Positions 37,664 through 46,559 are shown, counted from the first letter of the stretch. The stretch: DNA of 64,000 nt from Nocardioides yefusunii (GCF_004014875.1 NZ_CP034929.1:2666001-2730000); one strand, 5' to 3'. Notes: generated by a model not told the origin, from the sequence alone. Made by a program: numbers and translations.

Positions 37664-38423
37664 GCATCCCGGCCGCGAGCAGCAGCGCCGCGAAGATGCC
37701 CCACGTCGAGGTGGCGGGGGCGCCGAGGACGGCGACGCAGGAGAGCACAGCCGCGCTGACCCCCATCACCTTGAGCGGGCGCCGGTCGGGGCTGCTGACC
37801 GCGAACCACCCTGCGACCAGTCCGAGCAGTGCCAACTGCACCAGCAGGTGCACGGTCGCGGCGGTGACGTGCAGGCCGGACCAGCGGGTCCCGTCGGCGT
37901 CGACGAGTCCCAGAGCAGTGCCGTCGTGGCGCAGGACGTGGAGCTCGGAGTCGAGGTCGACGTCGGCCAACGTCGTGCGGGCGAACTCCTCGGCGCTGCC
38001 CGGTGCGAGACGCAGGAACGTCGTGCGGGCTTCGCTGTCCTCACCGCCCGCGGTGGGCTGCAGGACGATCCGGGCGACGTGGTCGGTGACGTCGACCCGG
38101 GCACGCGCTGCCTGAGCGGTGACGTCGTGCTGGGCGAGACACGAGGAGTCGGTGGCTGAGCACGTCAGGGACGCGTCCCAGGCCCGCATCGATCCCCAGG
38201 CGTCGACGGCCGCGTGGATCGCCCACAGGGAAGCGACGACGAGCAACCACGACGCGACGAGGCACCGGCGACGCGGTACCCACCCTCGCCCCGGGCGCCG
38301 GCCCAGTCCTGTGCCCGCTTCTCCGGCGCGAGGAACCCGCGGGTGTGAGGCGTCGTCAGGGCCGCCCTGTTCCGCCGACCACCGCTGTCGCGGGATCCGC
38401 ACCACGTCCCCGAGAAGGTCCAT
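37608..38423 (-). CDS. Membrane protein of unknown function
   Basis: A 271-residue protein. After a basic cytoplasmic N-terminus (about 50 residues) there is one transmembrane helix (CLVASWLLVVASLWAIHAA), an extracytoplasmic domain of ~120 residues with a CSATDSSC cysteine pair, then three closely spaced hydrophobic helices. No family is recognised. Its 3' end runs 56 bases into the end of the helicase-associated gene. It and the next minus-strand gene separate two genes that normally work together. Confidence 0.7.
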   Translation of the reverse strand: MDLLGDVVRIPRQRWSAEQGGPDDASHPRVPRAGEAGTGLGRRPGRGWVPRRRCLVASWLLVVASLWAIHAAVDAWGSMRAWDASLTCSATDSSCLAQHDVTAQAARARVDVTDHVARIVLQPTAGGEDSEARTTFLRLAPGSAEEFARTTLADVDLDSELHVLRHDGTALGLVDADGTRWSGLHVTAATVHLLVQLALLGLVAGWFAVSSPDRRPLKVMGVSAAVLSCVAVLGAPATSTWGIFAALLLAAGMLSVRSEPRVQSRGWAPPG

Positions 38424-38542
38424 GGCTCGATCGTGGCGTCACTCCCCGACCTGGGTCATCCCCCGGGCAGGGGAATCACCCTCTGGGGAGAGGACGCTGA
38501 TCGCGACTCCTCACCTCCCACGAACGCCTCGTGGCTGACCGT

Positions 38543-39400
38543 TCACTGCGAGCTCTCGTCCAACGCGTCACTCATCACCCGACCGAGGCAGTACACGATC
38601 GCGGCCAACCCCCACACGACCCACCAGGGCGCCGCCATGCCCAGGCAGGCAGCACTCCCCAGCGTGAAGATCCAGAGCAACGCGTAGCGGTCGATCCGCG
38701 GCAGGTCGACACCGAAGTCCTTCCATCCCCACCACGCCTGACGACGTCCCAGGGCCGGGATCGCCACCCGCAGGAACCCGGGCAGGGTGCGCGTCAGGCC
38801 GACGGCGCCGCGGACGGCGAAGAGCACGATCGCGGCCGTGCCGTTGAGCGCCATTCCGCCTGCGATGCTCAGCTGGCGCCAGGAACCGTCCTCGTCGAGC
38901 ACGTGCTCCAGTGACCACCTCCCGTCGGGGTACTGGTACCAGCGCACGTCACGCTCCCACTCTTGCCCGTGGCGGTCCGAGGAGTCCTCGTCCTCCTCGA
39001 CGGTGTGCGTGACGCCCTCGGGGTCGGTGAGCGCCCAGAGGTCGTAGTAGCGGCCACTGCTTCCCTTGTAGCCCGACTCGTAGACGTCGTCCTCGTCCAG
39101 GTACGTCGGGACCTCTGCCTCGACCAGACACGGTGCAGCGACCTCGGAGCAGAGACGTTCACCGCCGGCCGTCCGCGCGCGCTGGATCTCGTCGGGCACA
39201 TGTCCCAGGACCATCACGGCAGCGACCAACCATCCTGCACTCCAGGCCAGCCACGCCACGACGGGGACCCGGTCCCACGTCAGGCGCTCCTTCAACGTGG
39301 GTCTGCCGGAGGCCCGGCGCAGAGAACGTCGTCGTGCGGTCACTCGTACAGTTTTCACCAAGCGGGAGGCGCCACGTGGCCGAACCGACGAGCCGCGCAC
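38543..39400 (-). CDS. Membrane protein of unknown function
   Basis: Up to 285 residues. An arginine-rich N-terminus leads into a transmembrane helix (VVAWLAWSAGWLVAAVMVLG), an extracytoplasmic domain rich in Asp, Glu and Tyr (VPTYLDEDDVYESGYKGSSG), then further hydrophobic segments and two tryptophan-rich helices at the C-terminus. The start is uncertain: GTGs at 39400 and about 45 bases further in are both possible. No family is recognised; topology resembles its neighbour, so the two may be related in function. Confidence 0.68.
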   Translation of the reverse strand: MRGSSVRPRGASRLVKTVRVTARRRSLRRASGRPTLKERLTWDRVPVVAWLAWSAGWLVAAVMVLGHVPDEIQRARTAGGERLCSEVAAPCLVEAEVPTYLDEDDVYESGYKGSSGRYYDLWALTDPEGVTHTVEEDEDSSDRHGQEWERDVRWYQYPDGRWSLEHVLDEDGSWRQLSIAGGMALNGTAAIVLFAVRGAVGLTRTLPGFLRVAIPALGRRQAWWGWKDFGVDLPRIDRYALLWIFTLGSAACLGMAAPWWVVWGLAAIVYCLGRVMSDALDESSQ

Positions 39401-39411
39401 CTGCCCCTGCG

Positions 39412-39417
39412 TAGGAT
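39412..39417 (+). promoter_or_regulatory. -10 box for a leaderless XPB helicase transcript
   Basis: TAGGAT ends 6 bases before the GTG start codon at 39424, placing the expected transcription start at the first base of the start codon. There is no Shine-Dalgarno sequence. Confidence 0.5.
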
Positions 39418-39423
39418 CGCGGC

Positions 39424-41058
39424 GTGAACGACGGCCCCCTGATCGTGCAGTCCGACAAGACCCTCCTGCTGGAGATCGACCACGAACGCGCCGGGGAGTG
39501 CCGCCGGGCGATCGCCCCGTTCGCCGAACTCGAACGCTCGCCCGAGCACATCCACACCTACCGGCTCACCCCGCTGGGCCTGTGGAACGCCCGCGCTGCC
39601 GGTGTCGACGCCGAACAGGTGATCGACACCCTCCTGACGTACTCGCGCTACGCGGTGCCGCACTCGCTGCTCGTCGACGTCGCCGACACGATGGACCGCT
39701 ACGGGCGCCTGCGGTTGGAGAAGCACCCCGTCCACGGCCTCGTCATGACCAGCACCGACCGGCCCGTGCTGGAGGAGGTGCTGCGCGCCAAGAAGGTCAA
39801 GGGCATGCTCGGTGAACGGATCGATGACGACTCCGTGGCCGTGCACCCCTCCGAGCGTGGCAACCTCAAGCAGGCGCTGCTCAAGCTGGGTTGGCCTGCC
39901 GAGGACTGGGCGGGCTACGTCGACGGTGAGGCGCACCCGATCGACCTCGTCGAGGACGGCTGGGAGTTACGGGACTACCAGCGTGACGCCGCCGAGGCGT
40001 TCTGGCACGGCGGTTCGGGCGTCGTCGTCCTCCCCTGTGGCGCCGGGAAGACGATCGTGGGGGCCGCCTCGATGGCACAGGCCCGCGCGACCACGCTGAT
40101 CCTGGTCACCAACACCGTCTCCGCGAGGCAGTGGAAGGACGAACTGCTGCGCCGCACCACCCTGACCGAGGACGAGATCGGCGAGTACTCCGGTGCCGTC
40201 AAGGAGATCCGTCCGGTCACGATCGCGACCTACCAGGTGCTGACGATGCGTCGCAAGGGCGTCTTCCCGCACCTCGAACTCCTCGACGCCCGCGACTGGG
40301 GCCTCATCGTCTACGACGAGGTGCACCTGCTCCCGGCCCCGATCTTCCGGATGACCGCCGACCTCCAGGCCCGACGCCGGATCGGCCTGACCGCCACCTT
40401 GGTGCGTGAGGACGGCCGTGAGGGCGACGTCTTCTCCCTGATCGGACCCAAGCGGTACGACGCCCCGTGGAAGGACATCGAGGCACAGGGCTGGATCGCT
40501 CCGGCCGACTGCGTCGAGGTGCGGGTCTCCCTCACCGACGCCGAACGGCTCGTCTACGCCACCGCCGAACCGGAGGAGAAGTACCGTCTCGCGGCCTGCT
40601 CCCCGCGCAAGCTCGACGTCGTGCGTCGGCTGGTCCAGGCCCACCCCGAGCAGCCGACGTTGGTGATCGGTCAGTACATCGACCAGCTCGACGAGATCGC
40701 CGCCGCGCTCGACGCACCCGTGATCAAGGGCGAGACGTCGGTGAAGGAACGTCAGCGACTCTTCGACGCGTTCCGCAGTGGCGAGATCTCGCTGCTGGTG
40801 GTGAGCAAGGTGGCCAACTTCTCCATCGACCTGCCCTCGGCCGAGGTCGCGATCCAGGTGTCGGGCTCGTTCGGTTCACGTCAGGAGGAGGCCCAGCGTC
40901 TGGGTCGCCTGCTGCGTCCGAAGGCGGAGGGGAAGACCGCCCACTTCTACACGCTGGTCGCCCGCGACACCGTCGACGCGGAGTTCGCTGCCAACCGGCA
41001 GCGGTTCCTGGCCGAACAGGGGTACGCCTACCGGATCGTCGACGCCGGGGACCTCTGA
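39424..41058 (+). CDS. DNA repair helicase of the XPB/Ssl2 type
   Basis: A 544-residue superfamily 2 helicase. Residues 1-175 are the damage-recognition-like N-terminal domain. The motor follows with Walker A PCGAGKT (204-210), a DEVH box (298-301), motif III GLTATLVRED (321-330, containing the RED signature) and the C-terminal helicase lobe with QRLGRLLRPK. It is homologous to archaeal and eukaryotic XPB, which opens DNA in nucleotide excision repair; bacterial copies are 3'-5' helicases of unclear pathway. It forms a pair with the gene at 35345, although two opposite-strand genes lie between. Confidence 0.94.
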   Translation: MNDGPLIVQSDKTLLLEIDHERAGECRRAIAPFAELERSPEHIHTYRLTPLGLWNARAAGVDAEQVIDTLLTYSRYAVPHSLLVDVADTMDRYGRLRLEKHPVHGLVMTSTDRPVLEEVLRAKKVKGMLGERIDDDSVAVHPSERGNLKQALLKLGWPAEDWAGYVDGEAHPIDLVEDGWELRDYQRDAAEAFWHGGSGVVVLPCGAGKTIVGAASMAQARATTLILVTNTVSARQWKDELLRRTTLTEDEIGEYSGAVKEIRPVTIATYQVLTMRRKGVFPHLELLDARDWGLIVYDEVHLLPAPIFRMTADLQARRRIGLTATLVREDGREGDVFSLIGPKRYDAPWKDIEAQGWIAPADCVEVRVSLTDAERLVYATAEPEEKYRLAACSPRKLDVVRRLVQAHPEQPTLVIGQYIDQLDEIAAALDAPVIKGETSVKERQRLFDAFRSGEISLLVVSKVANFSIDLPSAEVAIQVSGSFGSRQEEAQRLGRLLRPKAEGKTAHFYTLVARDTVDAEFAANRQRFLAEQGYAYRIVDAGDL

Positions 41059-41102
41059 TCCCCGGCACGGTCAGTCAGGCGCGGCACGTCAGGCGGGGCG
41101 GC

Positions 41103-41816
41103 TCAGGTGAAGTCGCCCAGCTGCAGGTAGAGGGTGTGCCGGTCCGAGCGGTAGGCCGAACGGGAGACCTCGACGACCTTGTCGTTCCACAGGGCCCGAC
41201 GCGAGACGCGCTGCACCGGCTGACCGGCCTCCATCTCCAGGAGCGCCTGCTCCTCGGGGGTGGGCAGTTCGGCGTTGAGGGAGTCCTCGGCCCACGTGGG
41301 ACGCATGCCCCGCGCCGTGAGCGACTCGTAGAAGCTGTCCGGAAGCGGGCGGTCCAGGAATCCGGGGAACAACGTCTCGTCGAGGTAGACGTCCTGGAGA
41401 CCGATCACCTGACCACCTGCACGACGCAGACGCTTCCAGTGCACGACGGTCATGCCGGGCTCGATCTCGAGCGCACGGGCCACACCCGGGCCAGCCTGCT
41501 CGTAGCGGGCCAGCAGGGTCTGGGACTGTGCCATCAGACCGCGACGGGCCAGCCCCTCGGAGAACGAGGAGACCTGGATCATCCTCGCCCGCGGCGGGGC
41601 CACGAACGTGCCACGTCCCGGGACGCGTTCCAGGAGGCCGTCGACGACGAGCGCGTCGAGTGCCTGCCGCACAGTCATCCGCGCCACCCCGAACTGGGAG
41701 ACGAGCTCCCGTTCGGACGGCGCCGGGGTGCCCGGTGCCGCTCCACGTAGTAGTTCGCGGACGTGCTCGCGCACCACCACGTGCTTCAACTCACGAGTCT
41801 CCGTCGTCTGCCCCAC
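41103..41816 (-). CDS. GntR-family regulator, HutC subfamily
   Basis: A 237-residue repressor. The N-terminal winged helix (residues 1-65) carries SERELVSQFGVARMTVRQALDALVVDGLLERVPGRGTFV, shortened here as SERELVSQFGVARMTVRQAL. The C-terminal UTRA ligand domain has VVHWKRLRRAGGQVIGLQDVYLDE-type sequence. Ligands in this subfamily are sugars, amino-sugar phosphates or histidine derivatives, not deducible here. The GTG at 41816 is used; the 71-codon extension is not conserved. TAGCCT (41824-41829) ends 7 bases upstream, so the mRNA is probably leaderless. Confidence 0.88.
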   Translation of the reverse strand: MGQTTETRELKHVVVREHVRELLRGAAPGTPAPSERELVSQFGVARMTVRQALDALVVDGLLERVPGRGTFVAPPRARMIQVSSFSEGLARRGLMAQSQTLLARYEQAGPGVARALEIEPGMTVVHWKRLRRAGGQVIGLQDVYLDETLFPGFLDRPLPDSFYESLTARGMRPTWAEDSLNAELPTPEEQALLEMEAGQPVQRVSRRALWNDKVVEVSRSAYRSDRHTLYLQLGDFT

Positions 41817-41823
41817 GCCGCTG

Positions 41824-41843
41824 AGGCTATTAGCGATACATCG
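41824..41843 (-). promoter_or_regulatory. GntR gene -10 box and small palindrome
   Basis: TAGCCT on the minus strand (41824-41829) is placed for a leaderless start at 41816. Next to it CGAT-N2-ATCG (41834-41843) is a short palindrome that could be an autoregulatory operator. Confidence 0.35.
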
Positions 41844-41911
41844 TGTCCGTACCCAGATTGGGAACAAATCCGCGGACGGAAGAATCAGCGCACGCCACGG
41901 CGTGCCGAACC

Positions 41912-44458
41912 TCAGGTGGCGGAGATCGCTGCGAGGACGTCGAGCTTGGCGGCTCGTCGGGCCGGTGCCACCGCAGCGAGCACGCCCACCACCAGCGCCA
42001 CCGCGCCGAAGACGGCCAACTGTCCCCACGGCACCCGGACCACGTCCAGCCCCTGGTCCCGGAGAGAGCCCATGAGGACGACGCCGAAGACGACGCCCAG
42101 CACCAGCCCCGTCGCGGCCCCCAATGCGGCGATCGCGACCGACTCCAGTGTCACCATCCGGCGGGTCTGGCTCCGGGACAGCCCCACCGCCCGGAGCAGG
42201 CCGATCTCCTTGGTCCGCTCCATCACCGACAGCACGAGAGTGTTGACGATCCCCAGCACCGCGATCACCAGCGCCAGACCGAGCAGCGCGAAGACCATCG
42301 TCACCATCTGGTCGATCGGGCGGCGCTGCTCCGCCGCATAGGAGGCCTGGTCAGAGACGTTCACGGTGGGCAGATCAGCCACCGCGTCACGGATGCCGCG
42401 TTCGACCAGCAGCCCGGGAGAGCCTGCGGCCACCACGACGAAGTTGTCCCGCCGCGGCAACCCCATCCCGGCCAGCGAGTCGAACCCGGTGACCACTTCG
42501 CCCTTGAGCACCGGGGTGTCGGCGAAGACGCCCACCACGTCCAACGAGACGGGCTTGCCATCCACCTCCGCCGTCCAGGTGTCTCCCACGCCGAGACCGG
42601 TGCGCGCGGACTCTCCCTGCGACACCATCACCTCGTCGCGGCGCAGCCGGGTCACTTCCCCCGCGACCCGGTCGACGGCGAACAGACCGGTGAGGTCATC
42701 GGGGTCGACCGCGACGAGGAGCTGCGGCAACGTCCCGACCTGCGCCAGCGTCCAGCGTTGCGCAGCCACCTCGGTGACCCCGTCGACCTTCGCGAGCGCA
42801 CGCTTCACCGACGGCGCGAACGGTTGCCCCACCGCGTCCTGGACGACGTAGTCGCCGGTGAACGAGTCCGCGAGTGCCTTGTCGACGCTGGCCCGCGCCG
42901 ACTCCCCCACGATCGACATGGTGCCGGCCAACGCCAGCCCGATCATGAGGGCGGCAGCGGTCGCGGAGGTACGACGAGGGTTGCGCAACGCGTTCTGGCC
43001 CGCCAGGCGTCCCGGTGTCTGGGCAAGGGCCGCGAAGAGCCCCGCAGCGAGCGCGAGGAAGGGACGGCACAGCACCGGCAGTGCCGAGGCGACACCCAAC
43101 AGGATCGCCAGCGCACCGGCCCCCACCCACCATCCGGGGTGCGGCAGGACTCCCTGCCCCACCCAGGCCAGCACGCCGAAGGCGACCAACCCCAGGCCCA
43201 GACCGAACCGGCGGCGCAGGGACGTCTCCGGCATCGCGACGTCGTCGCGCATCGCCTGCACCGGCGCGATCCGGGCCGATCGTCGGGCCGGGAACCAAGC
43301 AGCCGCCACCGTGACCGCCACTCCGACAGCGTAGGAGGCCACGAACGTACGTGCGCCGAGCACCAGGGGCTGACCCGAGAGGTCGAGTCCGAAGGTGCTG
43401 AACAGGGCACGGATCGCGGCTGCGGTGGCGATGCCCAGCAGTACACCGAACGTGGACCCGAGAATCCCGAGCACCACCGCCTCCAGCATCACCGAGGCGG
43501 TGACCTGGCGTCGTGAGGCACCCAGCGCCCGCAGCAGCGCCAGCTCGCGGCTGCGTTGCGCCACGAGGATCGAGAACGTGTTGACGATCAGGAACGCGCC
43601 CACCACCAGCGAGATCCCGGCGAAGACCAGCAGGAACGTGGTGAGGAACGAGACCGCGGTGAGCAGTTGGGTGGCCGACTCGTCCGCGACCTCGTCGCCG
43701 GTCCGGACCCGGACGTCGTCGCCGACGACCGCGGCCACCCGGTCACGCAACTGGCTCTGGGTCACACCGGGAGCGGCAGTGACCCAGATGCTGGTGAAGC
43801 GGTTCTTGCCGGAGAGGAAGAGATCCTGGGTGGCGTCGGTGGTCATGGCCAGCCAGGTCGCGCCGCTGAACGAGCCGCCCTCGGCGAAGTCGGCCACGCC
43901 CACCAGCTCGGGCCGCAGGACACCGTCGTCGCCGCTGGTGACGACGGTGACCTCATCGCCGACGACGTGCCCGGACCGACGCACGGTGGCAGCGTCGAGG
44001 ACGACCTCGTCCGGCGTCTCGGGAGCCCGGCCGGTCACGATCTCCAGCCCGGTGAGGCCGTGCCCGGCCGGCGCCCCGGTCCAGTTGCTGGCCAGCGCCG
44101 TGCCGAGTCCGCCCATCACCTTGCCGTTGACGTCGACCACGTAGGCGGCATCCAGCACGTTCCCGTCGGCACGCGCTGCGCCCTCGACCCGTTCGAGGTC
44201 ACGGACCAGCGACCCGGGCAGGGTCCGGTCCTTGCGGGCCGCCGCGGCGTTGCGTTTCTCGTTCGCATGCGCAGTGAGGTCCGGTTCGACGACCACGTCG
44301 CCGACCGTCGAGGCGAACAGTGCGGTGAAGCTGCGGTTGAGGGTGTCGGTGAAGACCAACGTCCCGGCGACGAAACCCACGCCGAGGACGATCGCGAAGG
44401 TGCTCATGAGCAACCGCACCTTGCGACCGAGCAGGCTGCGCAGCGCCGCCCGGAACAT
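41912..44458 (-). CDS. ABC transporter permease, FtsX-like (two permease modules)
   Basis: An 848-residue inner-membrane protein. It opens with RSLLGRKVRLLMSTFAIVLGVGFVAGTLV (first helix; shortened motif RSLLGRKVRL). A large extracytoplasmic MacB-PCD-like domain spans about 50-260. Then come three helices of the first FtsX module, a central set of helices, a second extracytoplasmic domain, and the last module ending in MERTKEIGLLRAVGLSRSQTRRMV-type sequence. Such permeases export peptides, lipids or drugs, or transmit signals. It lies 2 bases after its ATPase gene. Confidence 0.92.
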   Translation of the reverse strand: MFRAALRSLLGRKVRLLMSTFAIVLGVGFVAGTLVFTDTLNRSFTALFASTVGDVVVEPDLTAHANEKRNAAAARKDRTLPGSLVRDLERVEGAARADGNVLDAAYVVDVNGKVMGGLGTALASNWTGAPAGHGLTGLEIVTGRAPETPDEVVLDAATVRRSGHVVGDEVTVVTSGDDGVLRPELVGVADFAEGGSFSGATWLAMTTDATQDLFLSGKNRFTSIWVTAAPGVTQSQLRDRVAAVVGDDVRVRTGDEVADESATQLLTAVSFLTTFLLVFAGISLVVGAFLIVNTFSILVAQRSRELALLRALGASRRQVTASVMLEAVVLGILGSTFGVLLGIATAAAIRALFSTFGLDLSGQPLVLGARTFVASYAVGVAVTVAAAWFPARRSARIAPVQAMRDDVAMPETSLRRRFGLGLGLVAFGVLAWVGQGVLPHPGWWVGAGALAILLGVASALPVLCRPFLALAAGLFAALAQTPGRLAGQNALRNPRRTSATAAALMIGLALAGTMSIVGESARASVDKALADSFTGDYVVQDAVGQPFAPSVKRALAKVDGVTEVAAQRWTLAQVGTLPQLLVAVDPDDLTGLFAVDRVAGEVTRLRRDEVMVSQGESARTGLGVGDTWTAEVDGKPVSLDVVGVFADTPVLKGEVVTGFDSLAGMGLPRRDNFVVVAAGSPGLLVERGIRDAVADLPTVNVSDQASYAAEQRRPIDQMVTMVFALLGLALVIAVLGIVNTLVLSVMERTKEIGLLRAVGLSRSQTRRMVTLESVAIAALGAATGLVLGVVFGVVLMGSLRDQGLDVVRVPWGQLAVFGAVALVVGVLAAVAPARRAAKLDVLAAISAT

Positions 44459-44460
44459 GC

Positions 44461-45273
44461 TCAGCCGTCCGTGGCGGGATCGGAACCGACGAGGTCGGTC
44501 ATCGCCGTCATCACCTGGAGCACGCGTTCACGGGTGGGTCGGCGGATCTCCTCGACCACCCGTCCGTCAGCCAGGAAGACGACTCGGTCGGTCCAGGCCG
44601 CCGCCGCGGCGTCGTGGGTGACCATGACGACGGTCTGTCCGTGGTCGTCGACGCTGCGGCGCAGCAGTCCCAGGACCTCCGCTCCCGAGCGGGAGTCGAG
44701 GTTGCCGGTGGGTTCGTCGGCGAAGACGATCGTCGGACGGCTCACGAGCGCCCGCGCGACGGCGACCCGCTGCTGCTGGCCACCGGAGAGCTGGTTGGGC
44801 TTGTGCCCGAGACGGTCCTCGAGCCCGACGGTGCGGATCACCTTCCCGAACCACCGACGATCGGGCTTGCGGCCCGCGATCGAGAGCGGGAGCAGGATGT
44901 TCTCCTCGGCCGTGAGTGTGGGCACGAGGTTGAAGGACTGGAAGACGAACCCGATCTCGTCGCGTCGCATCCGGGTCAGGGCGTCGTCGCCGAGCCGCAT
45001 GATCTCGGAGTTCCCGATCCAGACCTCCCCGGAGTCGGCGTGGTCGAGGGCGGCGCAGCAGTGCATCAGCGTCGACTTCCCCGAACCGCTGGGACCCATG
45101 ACGGCCGTGAACTCACCCTCCTCGATGTCGAGGCTGACCCCGGCGAGCGCGTCGACCCGCGCAGCCCCCTTGCCGTAGCTCTTGCGGAGGTCCCGGATAC
45201 GGGCCGCAGGGGGCGTCGTCGGCAGCACGACACCTCGAGCCGGCGTCGGCGCGTGAGCAGAAGTGCCCGTCAT
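44461..45273 (-). CDS. ABC transporter ATP-binding protein, MacB/LolD type
   Basis: A 270-residue nucleotide-binding subunit. Walker A is GPSGSGKST, the Q-loop lies in GFVFQSFNLVP, the signature is LSGGQQQR, Walker B is IVFADEPTGNLD and the switch histidine is VTHD. The first ~25 residues are a Pro/Ala-rich extension. A strong GGGGAGGGG ribosome binding site precedes the ATG, with TAGCGT further up as a possible -10. It forms a complete mechanotransmission-type exporter with the permease gene. Confidence 0.95.
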   Translation of the reverse strand: MTGTSAHAPTPARGVVLPTTPPAARIRDLRKSYGKGAARVDALAGVSLDIEEGEFTAVMGPSGSGKSTLMHCCAALDHADSGEVWIGNSEIMRLGDDALTRMRRDEIGFVFQSFNLVPTLTAEENILLPLSIAGRKPDRRWFGKVIRTVGLEDRLGHKPNQLSGGQQQRVAVARALVSRPTIVFADEPTGNLDSRSGAEVLGLLRRSVDDHGQTVVMVTHDAAAAAWTDRVVFLADGRVVEEIRRPTRERVLQVMTAMTDLVGSDPATDG

Positions 45274-45371
45274 GTCCCCCCTCCCCAGGAGTCGACGTCG
45301 GCGCCACGCTACCGCGCCGCGTCAAGGCCCGGAGCGGTCTTCCGAGCCCGTCACGGCCAGAACGGAGAGCC

Positions 45372-45401
45372 TTGCAGATTCGAACATGCGTTCGATAGCG
45401 T
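45372..45401 (+). promoter_or_regulatory. LexA-controlled, leaderless promoter of the alkB homologue
   Basis: TTGCAG (45372-45377) and TAGCGT (45396-45401) form a -35/-10 pair with an 18-base spacer. The spacer is almost filled by a perfect 16-bp palindrome, TCGAAC-N4-GTTCGA (45380-45395), which matches the mycobacterial/actinobacterial SOS box exactly. The -10 ends 7 bases before the ATG, so the transcript is probably leaderless. Confidence 0.8.
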
Positions 45402-45408
45402 CGCTCGC

Positions 45409-46059
45409 ATGCACTTCCAGTCGACGCTCTTCGCCTCCGACGCGACCACTCCGGCGCCACTGCGCCCCGATCGGACGTGGCTCTCGTCCGGCACCGAGCA
45501 CCAGAGCGCCGCCTGGGTCGACGTCCAGCGCGGCTGGCTGGGCGATCCCGACGGGGTCTTCGCCACGATGGCGGAGGAGGTCCCGTGGCATGCCGAACGA
45601 CGCCAGATGTACGAGCGCCTCGTCCACGTCCCGCGATTGCTCCACACCTACGGGATCGGTGCGACGCTGCCTCATCCCGCGTTGACCGAGGCGATGTCGG
45701 CCCTGAACGAGCACTACCTGCCCGAGCTCGGCGAACCGTTCGTGACGGCCGGGTGTTGCTTCTACCGTGACGGCCAGGACTCCGTGGCGTGGCACGGGGA
45801 CACGGTCGGACGCGGGCGCACCCACGACACGATGATCGCGATCGTCTCCCTGGGCGATCCACGACGCCTTGCGCTGCGTCCGCGCGAGGGGGTCGTACCT
45901 GCCGACGGCGTGGGCGGCTCGTTGAGCCTCACACTCGGCCACGGGGATCTCGTCGTCATGGGCGGGTCGTGCCAGCGCACCTGGGAGCACGCAGTGCCCA
46001 AACAGGCCCAGGCCGGGCCGCGGATCTCGGTGCAGTTCCGGGCCCGCAACGTCTTCTAG
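45409..46059 (+). CDS. AlkB-family 2-oxoglutarate/Fe(II)-dependent dioxygenase
   Basis: A 216-residue oxygenase. The iron ligands are His129 and Asp131 (AWHGDTVG) and His194 (WEHAVPK); the 2-oxoglutarate arginine is Arg205 in PRISVQFR. AlkB enzymes reverse 1-methyladenine and 3-methylcytosine damage in DNA or RNA by oxidative demethylation. The open frame runs far upstream inside the ABC ATPase antisense, but the ATG at 45409 begins the conserved protein and sits directly after a LexA-box promoter, supporting DNA-damage induction. Its stop codon shares CTAG with the convergent gene's stop. Confidence 0.92.
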   Translation: MHFQSTLFASDATTPAPLRPDRTWLSSGTEHQSAAWVDVQRGWLGDPDGVFATMAEEVPWHAERRQMYERLVHVPRLLHTYGIGATLPHPALTEAMSALNEHYLPELGEPFVTAGCCFYRDGQDSVAWHGDTVGRGRTHDTMIAIVSLGDPRRLALRPREGVVPADGVGGSLSLTLGHGDLVVMGGSCQRTWEHAVPKQAQAGPRISVQFRARNVF

Positions 46060-46469
46060 GCCGACGCACTCTCGTTACCGCCGTCGCCGCTGCCCTCGGC
46101 ACCTTCCCGGATTTCGGATTCCGTCACTTCAGGCGAGAAGTCACCCGCCCATGCACTCACCAGCGTCACCGCTCCGGCCACCGCCCCCATCCAGACACGC
46201 GGACGCTTCACGCCGCGGCGCCTCAACCACTGCTCGAGGCTCGCGTCGAGTTTCACCCCGACCACGCTGACGCCGAGCAGCACGGCCCCGGCGGCGACGC
46301 CGGCAGGGACAGCGCGAGACCTCTGCCCTTCCTGCTGGGAGACGACGAGAGCAGTACCTGCGGCACCGGCGAGCGCCGTCGCGCCGTGCAGTCCTCGACG
46401 CACCGCAGCATTGAGCTGCGCGGGAGCGATCAGGGCCGTCCCGAGGCCGGTGAAGACCGTCTCTGCCAA
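46056..46469 (-). CDS. Small membrane protein of unknown function
   Basis: A 137-residue protein starting with TTG, with three hydrophobic stretches (about residues 27-45, 53-75 and 92-108) and an acidic Glu/Gly/Ser tail. No family is recognised. The start is weak: no ATG or GTG lies in frame upstream before a stop, and an ATG at 46525 is in another frame. Its stop overlaps the alkB homologue stop by four bases in a convergent arrangement. Confidence 0.55.
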   Translation of the reverse strand: MAETVFTGLGTALIAPAQLNAAVRRGLHGATALAGAAGTALVVSQQEGQRSRAVPAGVAAGAVLLGVSVVGVKLDASLEQWLRRRGVKRPRVWMGAVAGAVTLVSAWAGDFSPEVTESEIREGAEGSGDGGNESASA

Positions 46470-46559
46470 GCGAGTGGCGTGGACCTTCGGGTACGGAGGT
46501 TGGCGCGGAACAGGTCGTTCGTCATGGCCCCGAATCTAGCGAGGCACCGGTCGAACGCA

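Noticed and set aside
46469..46525. Frameshift joining the ATG at 46525 to the small membrane protein starting at 46469
   Set aside because: The ATG frame differs and no repeat or slippery run explains a shift; the TTG start is enough, though weak.
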